From NCBI GenBank assembly GCA_036274055.1, contig DASUGM010000091.1, positions 1-6,607 of the forward strand: a stretch of 6,607 nucleotides of DNA, written 5' to 3'. This document shows, in pieces, positions 1-6,156 of this stretch. The stretch is from DASUGM01 sp036274055 (GTDB lineage: Bacteria; Acidobacteriota; Vicinamibacteria; Vicinamibacterales; SCN-69-37). The notes below the pieces were generated by a model. It searched no databases, had not been told where the DNA came from, and saw nothing but the letters and a program-made list of their open reading frames with translations. Positions within the stretch are counted from its first letter, which is position 1; the number at the start of each line of letters is the position of its first letter. Position numbers and translations under genes: made by a program.

Positions 1-709
1 GCTCGAACGCGAACAAGCGCTTCGTCGACCAGTCTCTCTTGACGAACTCGACACGCGCGCGATCGGCCGAGCAGTGCCAGGTCTCGAAGTCGCGCGGCTT
101 CGCGGTGCCGAAGACCGACGGCGTGAACGCCGCGACGTTGACGCCGCCGCCGGCGTCGCGCGCCGACCGATAGCGGAACAGCTCGACGCCGGCTTCGCGC
201 ATCGCCGCGCCGAGCGCCTGTGAGTCGCCATACGACGACGGCGACGAGATCACGGCGCGATGCCGATCGAACGGCTTTCGCGTGAGATCGACGCCGCGAT
301 CGCTGCGGCCAGTGGCAATGAACGCGGTATGCCATGACGCCACGGTGCCGAGATCGGCGCGCGTGCCGTCGAGAAACGCGAGACGGTAGTACGCCGCCTC
401 GGCGAACAACGTGCGCTGTTCTTCGGACCCGTACCACAAACTTGGCTCGCGGCGGCCGCCGAAGCGCGATCCGTGGCGGAGCGGCGGATAACGGAACGGC
501 GTCGCGATCAGCACGTGGCGGCGCGCGATCGAGATGTCGCCGGGCTTCGACGATTCGATGAGTTGCTCGAGTACCGCCTGCTCGTCGAGCGTGTCGACGA
601 GCTTGCGCGTCGACACCAGATGCTGCGCTTCGACGACGCGCCAGGGCGCCGCCCGCAGCGGCGCGATCCTAGAGTCGCCCGCGCACTGCGTCCAGATACT
701 GGACGACAT
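1..709 (-). CDS. RES-domain toxin of a type II toxin-antitoxin pair (C-terminus cut by window edge)
   Basis: 236 codons are open without a stop to the left edge. Translation from ATG at 709 begins MSSSIWTQCAG and includes APWRVVEAQHLVSTRKLVD (residues 21-39), GSRFGG (80-85), PSLWYGSEEQ (89-98), LFAEAAYYRLAFL (101-113) and LFRYRSARD (177-185). These fit the RES family: the three name-giving polar residues are probably Arg82, Glu104 and Ser182. Characterised RES toxins (MbcT, ParT, the Pseudomonas putida RES protein) act in the cytoplasm by consuming NAD+ or by ADP-ribosylating a target; which one this protein does cannot be told. The start was chosen because the family pattern continues back to this ATG, inside the antitoxin gene, with GAAGGG 7 bases upstream as a ribosome binding site. 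The 41-base overlap with the antitoxin implies translational coupling. RES proteins of this type are about 200-240 residues, so little should be missing. Confidence 0.9.
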   Translation of the reverse strand, partial: MSSSIWTQCAGDSRIAPLRAAPWRVVEAQHLVSTRKLVDTLDEQAVLEQLIESSKPGDISIARRHVLIATPFRYPPLRHGSRFGGRREPSLWYGSEEQRTLFAEAAYYRLAFLDGTRADLGTVASWHTAFIATGRSDRGVDLTRKPFDRHRAVISSPSSYGDSQALGAAMREAGVELFRYRSARDAGGGVNVAAFTPSVFGTAKPRDFETWHCSADRARVEFVKRDWSTKRLFAFE

Positions 710-1046
710 CGACGAGCCCTTCGACGGTCTTGAGGCGATCGGCCGGCGCGCCGCCAAGATGAATGTTGTCGGCGTGCAGCCACGCGCGCGCCTGGACGTC
801 GTCGCCGCCGACCAGCGCGTCGAGACTGCGGAACACGCGCAGAAACAGCAGCGCCAGCTCGCCTTCTTTGCTCGCCGGTTCGAGACTGCGTCCGCGCTGG
901 AGCCGCGACACCGATGCCTCGCTGGCGCCGAGGATCGCGGCAAGTTCGCGCTGACGGATGCCGAGCCGGTCGGCGGCCGCAAGCACGGCCTTCGCGAGGA
1001 CCATGTCGGGGGCGGGCGCCTGAGCGAGAGCCGAGATGCGCGTCAC
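669..1046 (-). CDS. Xre/MbcA/ParS-type antitoxin (HTH plus DUF2384-like toxin-binding domain)
   Basis: 125 residues from GTG at 1046. A helix-turn-helix spans about residues 31-52 (RQRELAAILGASEASVSRLQ). The C-terminal half carries the DUF2384-like pattern: ARAWLHADNIHLGG (86-99) and the TVEG / VVQYLDAVRG tail. In this family the N-terminal part binds DNA and the C-terminal part blocks the RES toxin active site; the pair represses its own operon. It precedes the RES gene in the usual antitoxin-first order and overlaps it by 41 bases. The start is uncertain. An in-frame TTG at 1085 would give 138 residues, but the extra codons are AT-rich, look like promoter DNA (TAATAAT) and do not resemble the family N-terminus, so I prefer the GTG. 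Neither start has a clear Shine-Dalgarno sequence. Confidence 0.9.
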   Translation of the reverse strand: MTRISALAQAPAPDMVLAKAVLAAADRLGIRQRELAAILGASEASVSRLQRGRSLEPASKEGELALLFLRVFRSLDALVGGDDVQARAWLHADNIHLGGAPADRLKTVEGLVDVVQYLDAVRGRL

Positions 1047-1105
1047 GTCAAATGAAAGATTATTACTAAATTGCGTCAATAGCAAGTTCTGATGTCGCCA
1101 GGAGC

Positions 1106-1118
1106 CTTCAACTTGAAG
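1106..1118. promoter_or_regulatory. Candidate operator upstream of the toxin-antitoxin pair
   Basis: CTTCAA-C-TTGAAG is a perfect 6-bp dyad with a one-base centre. It lies in the short gap between the serine hydrolase stop (1146) and the antitoxin start (1046, or 1085 for the TTG alternative). The one-base loop rules out an RNA hairpin, so if functional it is a protein-binding site. Autoregulation by the Xre antitoxin is the natural guess, but a 12-base dyad can arise by chance. An AT-rich island (about 1050-1085, with TAATAAT on the minus strand) follows and may hold the promoter; no convincing -35/-10 pair was found. Confidence 0.25.
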
Positions 1119-1145
1119 AGCCTGAGACCGCGTAGCGCTCGGATC

Positions 1146-2546
1146 CTAACGTCGCTCGAACAACAAGTTCCAGACGCGATCCTGCCGGACGCTGAGCCCG
1201 ATGATTTTGCCGTTCGGGGCATCACGGCGGAATGAGATCTGACCGAGCGAGCTGGTGAACACATCCGGATTCGCGCCTGACGGCGTCAGCCTAATCACGG
1301 TGTCCGGGCGACGCTTCAGCACGAGGCCGTCACCCTCGATCGCGGCAGTCAGCGTCGTCTCGGCATCGTCGCTGACGTAAGTGCCGGCGTAGGGAGCGTA
1401 GTCGCGTGGCGTGGTCGGCGCGGCCGGAGCCGCCGGGGCCGGGGCCGGTCGCGCGGCCACCGGTCCGAGCGCGTTCGGGATCAGCGCGTCGACGACGTCG
1501 TGGGCGTACTGCGTGGCCGCGCCGGTGCTGGCGTTGCACAGCACCGCCACTGACAGCCCCTGATCCGGATAGCGCGCGAGGTGGGCGCGATAGCCCGCCG
1601 TCGATCCGCTGTGGTCGATCTGCTTCACGCCGCGGTAGGCGCCGACCACCAGACCCATCGCGTAGGTGCCCGGCTGGCCGTTGTTGAAGATGCCGACGGT
1701 TTCCTGCGCCTTGACGAAGGACGCGTCGCCGATGATTCCAGGCGTTGTGAAGTGCTGGTTCCACTTCAGCAGATCGCCGACCGTCGTCAGCAGCCCGCCG
1801 TTGCCGTGGATGTTCTCGAACGGCATTTCCTGATGAAAGCCGTCCGGGCGCGCTGCGTAGGCAATCGCGCGGCCTTTGACTACGCGCGTGAAGTCGTCGC
1901 GCCACGAGGTGTGCGTCATCCCGAGCGGCTTGAACAGACGCTCCTGCTCGAACTCGGCGAATGGCCTGCCGGTGACGCGGGCGATGATGATCGCGGCGAG
2001 GTTATAACCGGTGTTGCTGTACGAATACTGCGTGCCGGCGGGAAAGTTCGGCATGCTCTGCCGCGCCACGATGTCGAGTACGTGGGCGTGCGTGTAGACG
2101 CGCGTCGTGCGCGGCCAGCCGGCAATGGACATCACGCTGCCCCAGTCGCGGAGGCCGCTCATGTGCGTGAGCATGTGGCGAATCAGAAGCGGCGAGCCGT
2201 AGTCCGGGACTTCGGGCACGTATTTGCGCACCGGATCGTCGATCGACAGCTTGCCCTCGCGCGCGAGCAGCAGCACGCCGGCGGCGGTGAACTGCTTCGA
2301 CACCGATCCGGCCTCGAAGATCGTCTCAGCGGTATTCGGCACGTCGTGCTCGAGGTCGGCCATGCCGTATGCCTTGTTGACGATGACCTTGCCGTTGAGC
2401 GATGCGCCCACCGCGCAACCGGGCGTTGCCATCGTCCAACGGGAGAAGATCGCGTCGATCTTCGATTGATCGACCGCCGGCGCGGCCTGGCGGGCAGAGA
2501 TCGAGGCGCTCGCGGCCAGAGCGATGAAAAGAGCGATCAGGCGCAT
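1146..2546 (-). CDS. Secreted beta-lactamase-fold serine hydrolase (class C / PBP4*-like) with C-terminal domain
   Basis: 466 residues from ATG at 2546. The N-terminus MRLIALFIALAASASISA is a Sec-type signal peptide with cleavage near residue 18, so the protein acts in the periplasm or outside. The beta-lactamase/penicillin-binding fold motifs are all present: SxxK as S81-V-S-K84 in EAGSVSKQF, YxN as Y176-S-N178, and the KTG equivalent as H312-S-G314. The HMLTHMSGL and NGGLLTTVGDLLKW blocks are typical of the family. A Pro/Ala-rich linker (about 363-381) leads to a small beta-rich C-terminal domain (about 382-466, starting near YAPYAGTYVSDD), as in many family members. Members include D-aminopeptidases, esterases and beta-lactam hydrolases; the substrate here cannot be assigned. 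An in-frame TTG at 2567 would add 7 residues but spoils the signal peptide, so it was rejected. No clear ribosome binding site is visible. Confidence 0.93.
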   Translation of the reverse strand: MRLIALFIALAASASISARQAAPAVDQSKIDAIFSRWTMATPGCAVGASLNGKVIVNKAYGMADLEHDVPNTAETIFEAGSVSKQFTAAGVLLLAREGKLSIDDPVRKYVPEVPDYGSPLLIRHMLTHMSGLRDWGSVMSIAGWPRTTRVYTHAHVLDIVARQSMPNFPAGTQYSYSNTGYNLAAIIIARVTGRPFAEFEQERLFKPLGMTHTSWRDDFTRVVKGRAIAYAARPDGFHQEMPFENIHGNGGLLTTVGDLLKWNQHFTTPGIIGDASFVKAQETVGIFNNGQPGTYAMGLVVGAYRGVKQIDHSGSTAGYRAHLARYPDQGLSVAVLCNASTGAATQYAHDVVDALIPNALGPVAARPAPAPAAPAAPTTPRDYAPYAGTYVSDDAETTLTAAIEGDGLVLKRRPDTVIRLTPSGANPDVFTSSLGQISFRRDAPNGKIIGLSVRQDRVWNLLFERR

Positions 2547-2561
2547 GGATAAGAGGATACG

Positions 2562-2585
2562 TGCCAATTGCCAATTTCAAATCGC
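2562..2585 (-). repeat. Degenerate intergenic AT-rich repeat, copy 1
   Basis: Read on the minus strand, this 24-base stretch begins GCGATTT and ends AATTGGCA. It matches about 20 positions, with two single-base gaps and two mismatches, of the plus-strand sequence at 6550-6571. Both copies sit in AT-rich gaps just upstream of minus-strand genes. This copy lies between the left arm of the GxxExxY cassette and the serine hydrolase start, so it may supply promoter-like sequence (TTGAAA, TTGGCA) to that gene, but no well-spaced -10 box follows. Confidence 0.4.
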
Positions 2586-2593
2586 GCTTGTCA

Positions 2594-2624
2594 AAAAGAG
2601 CCATTAACCTTGGAGGGCATGGAG
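2594..2624 (+). repeat. Left terminal inverted repeat of the GxxExxY cassette
   Basis: This is the left arm. It pairs with 3185-3215 at 28 of 31 positions and contains the perfectly shared core TTAACCTTGGAGGGC at 2604-2618. The three differences are at 2599, 2603 and 2619. Further in, the octamer GAATAGCT (2633-2640) recurs inverted at 3178-3185; the left side has 9 extra bases before it. The gene's TAA stop (2641-2643) directly abuts this octamer. Confidence 0.85.
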
Positions 2625-2640
2625 GTTGATTGGAATAGCT

Positions 2641-3027
2641 TTACGAACTGCGTAGGAAGCTCTTCAGGCCGTCTTTCAGGACGGTGACATTGAAATTGAG
2701 AAGCAGTGCTCGCTTCAGATTCATCAGCTTGAGATAGGTCATGACCTGCGCCTGGTGGACTGGGGTCAGACGCTCGACCGACTTGATCTCGACGACAACT
2801 TCCGACTCGACGACGAAATCAACGCGATAGCCGCAGTCCAACCTGGTTTCGCGGTAGATCACAGGCACCGCAACCTCGCTGGCGAAGCCGATGCCACGGT
2901 AATCGAACTCGTGCGCCAGACAGTGACGATAGGTCGATTCGAGCAAGCCCGGGCCAAGCGCCCTGTGGACAGAAATCGCCGCACCGATGACTCGCCCGGT
3001 AACCTCGGAGAGCTCCACTGGACTCAT
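2641..3027 (-). CDS. GxxExxY family protein (PD-(D/E)XK nuclease-like)
   Basis: 128 residues from ATG at 3027, the usual length for this family (about 120-130). The naming motif is G27-L-L-E30-S-T-Y33 within ALGPGLLESTYRHCL. A PD-(D/E)XK-like core follows: D70 in GYRVDFVV, then E80-I-K82 in VVVEIKSVE. The C-terminus has the typical QVMTYLKLMNLKRALLLNFN segment. The family has no established function; the nuclease-like fold is predicted from its motifs. An in-frame TTG at 3150 would add 41 residues rich in Cys, Asn and Asp that do not look like the family, so the ATG was chosen, although no Shine-Dalgarno sequence precedes it. It is the only gene inside the inverted-repeat cassette and has no evident functional link to the exporter operon or the hydrolase. 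Confidence 0.9.
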   Translation of the reverse strand: MSPVELSEVTGRVIGAAISVHRALGPGLLESTYRHCLAHEFDYRGIGFASEVAVPVIYRETRLDCGYRVDFVVESEVVVEIKSVERLTPVHQAQVMTYLKLMNLKRALLLNFNVTVLKDGLKSFLRSS

Positions 3028-3177
3028 CCGGCGCGCTACTGCAAACCCCGCGCCGGGATCGCGGTCGGGGCAGCGCAAAAGGGATCCGTCCTCTCCGCGA
3101 GAATCGTTGAAGTTGTTTGCGGAGGCACTATTGCAGAAACTGCAACGCAAGACCCGAGAACCGGCTTTTCAAGAAGG
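3028..3177 (-). other. Non-coding leader inside the cassette with a small hairpin
   Basis: About 150 bases separate the right inverted repeat from the GxxExxY start. It contains a perfect 6-bp stem TTGCAG-AAA-CTGCAA at 3131-3145. A 5-bp stem (CCCCG at 3046-3050, CGGGG at 3066-3070) lies close to the start codon. The reading frame is open from 3150, but the encoded residues look non-coding. It may be the cassette's promoter/leader or a structured end; no promoter boxes were recognised. Confidence 0.3.
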
Positions 3178-3184
3178 AGCTATT

Positions 3185-3215
3185 CTCCACGCCCTCCAAG
3201 GTTAAAGGCCCTTTT
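3185..3215 (-). repeat. Right terminal inverted repeat of the GxxExxY cassette
   Basis: This is the inverted partner of 2594-2624, with the shared 15-base core at 3191-3205 (GCCCTCCAAGGTTAA on the plus strand). Its outer end contains the small palindrome AAAGG-C-CCTTT-like sequence (about 3204-3215), which is degraded in the left arm. It starts 16 bases after the permease stop codon, so the unit lies just outside the exporter operon. Confidence 0.85.
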
Positions 3216-3231
3216 GGCAGACGCTTTTCCC

Positions 3232-4923
3232 TCAGTCCACCGAAAGCCTCAACGTATTCACCTCCATCGGCAGCTGGTCCTCGAACACCAGCGGCGCATG
3301 TCTTGCCGTTCGTCGCCTGCGGACCATCAAGGCGATTGCCGCGATCCCGATGATCGAGCCCGCGAACAGCGCCGCGGCCGGCACGGCGATGATGATCTCC
3401 GCGATCAGCGTCCCGAAGCCGGTGAAGAAGAAGAATCCGAAGACGCTCCTGATCACCAGCTGGGGCAGGAACGTCTTGCCTGGCAGATATGAACAAGTGA
3501 ACGGGATGCGCCGCCAGTCCTGAGTGAGCAGCTCGACGTAAATCCAGCCGATCAGTCCGTCGACGACGGCGATTGGCGCGGCGATCGGGCCGAGCGTCGT
3601 CCATTGCAGCGGAAACAGCGCGACGACCGGCGCGATCACCCCGAGCCAGAGCGTGGTGACCACGCTGGCGCCGACGGCGTCGCCGCGGGTGCGGTCTGCC
3701 TCGGTCATGCGGAAGATCCAGTTGGCACGCAGCTCGAGTGGAATCGACAGCGCCAGGCGGATCGCCGGCACGGCGATGAACATGACCACCATCGGCGCCC
3801 AGGTAACGAGCCACGGCGAGGCGCCGCGTGCGACCGCGACGCGGTTGCGGCGCGGCAGCGCGTCGGTGCCGAGCATCGCGTTGACGACGAAGCCGGCCGC
3901 GACCGCGGCGAGCGCGACGATGACCCCCTGATGCAGGACGCTGCGACGCAGCGTGATCGACGCGAACTGCAGAATCGCCCGCCGCACTGGCCGCCGTGAC
4001 GGCCAGTTCCTCGCGGGTCGCGGCGCCGCGTGCGGCGACTCCGGCCGAAGAATGACGCGATCGAAGCGCCGATAGAGCACGGCGTAGCCAACCGCCGCGA
4101 TTGCCGCCGAGATCAACGTCGCGGCGATGCCGGACCATGCGACCGCCGTCGTCTGGCCCGGAAGGCCAACCAACCAGCGTTCGAGACCGACAAACCACAT
4201 CGGCGGCGCCGACCGCAGCCACCAGGCGCCGCGGGCGACGGTCTCTCCGGTACCGGGCAGCCGCAGCAGCAGGGGCAGGGACAGCACGAGGACGCAGACA
4301 AGCGTGGTCCGCACCAGCGTCGAAAATCCGATCAGCCGCGCGCGCGGCGTGGCGATCACGAGCACCCCGTGCAGCGCGACAATCGCCAGCGCCGCGAATG
4401 CGCTGGCCATGAAGCTGACCGTTTCAAAGACGACGATCATTACGAAGCCGTTGGTCGCCGCCAGCCGGTGAAATGTCGTTATCAGGGACATCAGCAGCAA
4501 CGCCGCGTGACTGCCGACGACGAACAATGCCGCGAATTTGAACAGCGCGAAGAGCTTGGCGCGAAAAATGGTCGCCCGCGATACCGGCAGCGGGGTCAGG
4601 ATGCGGTAGTCGGTCTCGTCCGGAAACAGCGCGTGGCCGACGAGCACGGTCGCGAAGGCGGCCACCCACATTGGCACCCCGATCAGAAATGCATGGTCAA
4701 CGGTGAGTTCGCGCTGGTAGTCCGCGGGCGTGCCTGACCTGGCCAGGCCGATGTATTTGACTGCCAGAATCCGCACCAGCAGCAGGCCGAGCGCCATCGC
4801 CACGGCGCTGACGCCCAAGAGCAGTTTCTTGAACGACTCGGCGCCCGCGTCCGACAGGAATCCGAAGTCGAAGAGCGACTTGAAGAAATGGCGCGTCAGC
4901 AGCCGTTGTGGCGTGTCGCGCAC
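3232..4923 (-). CDS. ABC-2-type exporter permease
   Basis: 563 residues from GTG at 4923, preceded by a GGGGA ribosome binding site 7 bases upstream. It starts 3 bases after the ATPase stop. It is an integral inner-membrane protein with about 12 hydrophobic segments (roughly 33-57, 77-99, 126-149, 159-192, 200-220, 258-284, 332-350, 372-393, 419-437, 441-466, 487-512 and 514-534). The arginine/proline-rich loop at about 285-315 splits it into two halves. DYRILTPLPVSRATIFRAKL (105-124) resembles the cytoplasmic coupling segment of ABC-2 permeases; PLELRANWIFRMTEADR (395-411) may be its counterpart in the second half. A two-half protein could form the whole membrane channel or half of a homodimer. 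The substrate is unknown; lipid, drug or peptide export are all possible. Its placement directly after the ATPase supports one transporter. Confidence 0.9.
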   Translation of the reverse strand: MRDTPQRLLTRHFFKSLFDFGFLSDAGAESFKKLLLGVSAVAMALGLLLVRILAVKYIGLARSGTPADYQRELTVDHAFLIGVPMWVAAFATVLVGHALFPDETDYRILTPLPVSRATIFRAKLFALFKFAALFVVGSHAALLLMSLITTFHRLAATNGFVMIVVFETVSFMASAFAALAIVALHGVLVIATPRARLIGFSTLVRTTLVCVLVLSLPLLLRLPGTGETVARGAWWLRSAPPMWFVGLERWLVGLPGQTTAVAWSGIAATLISAAIAAVGYAVLYRRFDRVILRPESPHAAPRPARNWPSRRPVRRAILQFASITLRRSVLHQGVIVALAAVAAGFVVNAMLGTDALPRRNRVAVARGASPWLVTWAPMVVMFIAVPAIRLALSIPLELRANWIFRMTEADRTRGDAVGASVVTTLWLGVIAPVVALFPLQWTTLGPIAAPIAVVDGLIGWIYVELLTQDWRRIPFTCSYLPGKTFLPQLVIRSVFGFFFFTGFGTLIAEIIIAVPAAALFAGSIIGIAAIALMVRRRRTARHAPLVFEDQLPMEVNTLRLSVD

Positions 4924-4926
4924 GCG

Positions 4927-5691
4927 TCAGTCCCCGCAGATGGTGTCGAAGATCCGCCGCGCCAGCGGCAGGTAGTCGACCTGTGCGGTGACCCGGCTGA
5001 ACGTTTCCTCGAGCGAGCCCGCGCCGTCGCGATCGAAGTCGGCGACACGTTGCTGCAACACGACGCGTCCCGACGAAAGCACGACGACGCGCGAGCACAG
5101 CTTCTCCACCATGTCGAAGCGGTGCGTGCTGAAAAAGATCATCCGGCCCTCGTCGGCGAGCAGCCGCAGCAACGTCCGGAACAGCAGGCCGGCATTGACG
5201 TCGAGGCCGGAGAACGGCTCGTCGAGCACAATGAGATCCGGGTTGTGCAACAGCGCGGCGGCGACGAGCACGCGTTGGCGCATGCCTTTCGAGAATGCCG
5301 TCATCGACTTGTAACGGCTGTCGTGCAGCTGGAACAGCTGCAGGAGCGTCGTGATCCGTGTTTCGAGCGCTTTCGCGGGAATCTCGCGCAACCGGCCGAC
5401 CAGCGTGAGGTATTCCGATGCGGTCAGGTGCGCGTAGAGATACGGCTCCTCGGGGACATAGCCGATGCGTCGTTTGTACGCGATCGGATCCTGCGACGCC
5501 GCTGCGCCGTCGAGCGTGATCGCCCCGGCGCTTGGTTCGAGCAGGCCAACCACCATATTGACGGTGGTGCTCTTGCCGGACCCGTTCGGACCGAGATAGC
5601 CGACGATCTCGCCCGGGTGCAGCTCGAAGTCGACGCGGTCAAGGGCGAGGAGCCCGCCGTAGCGCTTCGTCAGCCCGCGCGCCTGCAGCAT
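4927..5691 (-). CDS. ABC transporter ATP-binding protein (ABC-2 exporter type)
   Basis: 254 residues. Walker A is GPNGSGKST (34-42, with K40). The Q-loop position reads YVPEEPYLY (78-86), with glutamate in place of glutamine as often seen in ABC-2 exporter ATPases. The signature is FSKGMRQR (133-140), a divergent LSGGQ. Walker B is LIVLDEP (153-159, with catalytic E158), the D-loop is SGLD (161-164) and the switch histidine is H190 in FFSTH. The protein drives ATP-powered transport through the permease encoded next. The ATG at 5691 overlaps the TGA of the upstream gene as TGATG, and family similarity begins exactly there (MLQARGLTKRYGG). The open frame continues further upstream, but that stretch is the out-of-frame shadow of the membrane-protein gene. 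The C-terminal tail (about 222-254) is not recognisable as a separate domain. Confidence 0.96.
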   Translation of the reverse strand: MLQARGLTKRYGGLLALDRVDFELHPGEIVGYLGPNGSGKSTTVNMVVGLLEPSAGAITLDGAAASQDPIAYKRRIGYVPEEPYLYAHLTASEYLTLVGRLREIPAKALETRITTLLQLFQLHDSRYKSMTAFSKGMRQRVLVAAALLHNPDLIVLDEPFSGLDVNAGLLFRTLLRLLADEGRMIFFSTHRFDMVEKLCSRVVVLSSGRVVLQQRVADFDRDGAGSLEETFSRVTAQVDYLPLARRIFDTICGD

Positions 5692-6152
5692 CAGTAGCGA
5701 AGGCGCCGATGCGGCTGCCGGCGAATCGACGCCGCGAACCAGTGCGTGAAGATGATCGCCGAGGCAATGACGACGACGATGACGGAGACCATCAGGACGA
5801 CGAACAGCGTATCCAGCTCGAGCTGCCGGGGCGGCACGTCGACACGGATCCGCTGGACGAAGCCGACCAGCGCCGTCGTCAACGCCAGAGTACACAGCAT
5901 CGCCGCGGCGGCGATGACGATGGCGCCGGTGCGGATCCACTGAATCACGACCGTTCGCGCCAGATCGACGGTCATCTGCGCGGCGAAGCGATGGACCGCG
6001 CGCGGTTCTCGAGCGGCCCGCGCATCGCCGCGGGCCTCGACGAAGTCGCGCAGCATCTGGTCGCCGTACTGGCGCCGGAATGACGGCGGACACAGCCAGA
6101 GCGCCGCGCCGTAGATGCGAATCGCAGCCGGCAGGCGGCGCAGCGGCGGCAT
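5691..6152 (-). CDS. Small membrane protein in a PadR/ABC operon, unknown function
   Basis: 153 residues from ATG at 6152, which lies 4 bases after the padR stop, with AAAGG as ribosome binding site. The first 70 residues are a basic, probably cytoplasmic region containing LWLCPPSFRRQYGDQMLRDF (19-38). That stretch resembles the short N-terminal segment of large acidobacterial FtsX/MacB-like permeases (the ADOP type), but here it stands alone. Two hydrophobic helices follow (about 75-99 and 114-137), then a basic tail. The four-gene operon places it with the ABC exporter, so it may be an accessory subunit or assembly factor. No catalytic motif is visible. An in-frame start at 6194 inside padR is possible but unlikely. 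The existence of the gene is well supported by context; the function is unknown. Confidence 0.8.
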   Translation of the reverse strand: MPPLRRLPAAIRIYGAALWLCPPSFRRQYGDQMLRDFVEARGDARAAREPRAVHRFAAQMTVDLARTVVIQWIRTGAIVIAAAAMLCTLALTTALVGFVQRIRVDVPPRQLELDTLFVVLMVSVIVVVIASAIIFTHWFAASIRRQPHRRLRY

Positions 6153-6156
6153 CACG

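Larger units (their letters stand above)
2594..3215 (-). mobile_element. Putative inverted-repeat-bounded cassette carrying a GxxExxY gene
   Basis: A unit of about 622 bp is bounded by 31-bp inverted repeats (2594-2624 and 3185-3215, 28 of 31 matching). It contains only the GxxExxY gene plus a leader of about 150 bases. It occupies the gap between the permease stop (3232) and the serine hydrolase start (2546), with its right end 16 bases beyond the permease stop. It is visibly less GC-rich than its flanks. No transposase is encoded and no convincing target-site duplication was seen. It could be a non-autonomous mobile cassette, a self-mobilising unit using the nuclease-like protein, or a conserved gene with flanking structural repeats. 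The inverted repeats are seen; mobility is inference. Confidence 0.5.

Noticed and set aside
1581..2552. Plus-strand open frame of 323 codons opposite the serine hydrolase
   Set aside because: It is a GC-rich antisense shadow with Arg/Ala/Asp-rich, low-complexity translation. The opposite strand encodes a complete enzyme with all motifs.
2586..2593. Target-site duplication of the cassette
   Set aside because: The bases just outside the two arms share no clear direct repeat. Outward similarity (GCG...CAAAA) is instead inverted and gapped, so the exact ends stay uncertain.
2594..3215. Insertion sequence with transposase, or rRNA intervening sequence
   Set aside because: The only encoded protein is GxxExxY. 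No DDE or HUH transposase motifs and no rRNA flanks are present.
2755..3492. Plus-strand open frame of 245 codons across the cassette and permease end
   Set aside because: It crosses the GxxExxY gene, the right inverted repeat and the permease end, and its translation is highly charged with no recognisable domain.
3128..4222. Minus-strand open frame of 364 codons overlapping the permease
   Set aside because: It is an alternative frame of the permease with Arg-rich composition. The true frame shows membrane helices and ABC-2 motifs throughout.
4030..4737. Plus-strand open frame of 235 codons opposite the permease
   Set aside because: It is an antisense shadow with extreme Arg/Gln/Asp content and no domain.
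5692..6093. N-terminal extension of the ABC ATPase frame
   Set aside because: The residues before MLQARGLTK are an arginine/alanine-rich out-of-frame reading of the membrane-protein gene. Family similarity begins at the ATG at 5691.
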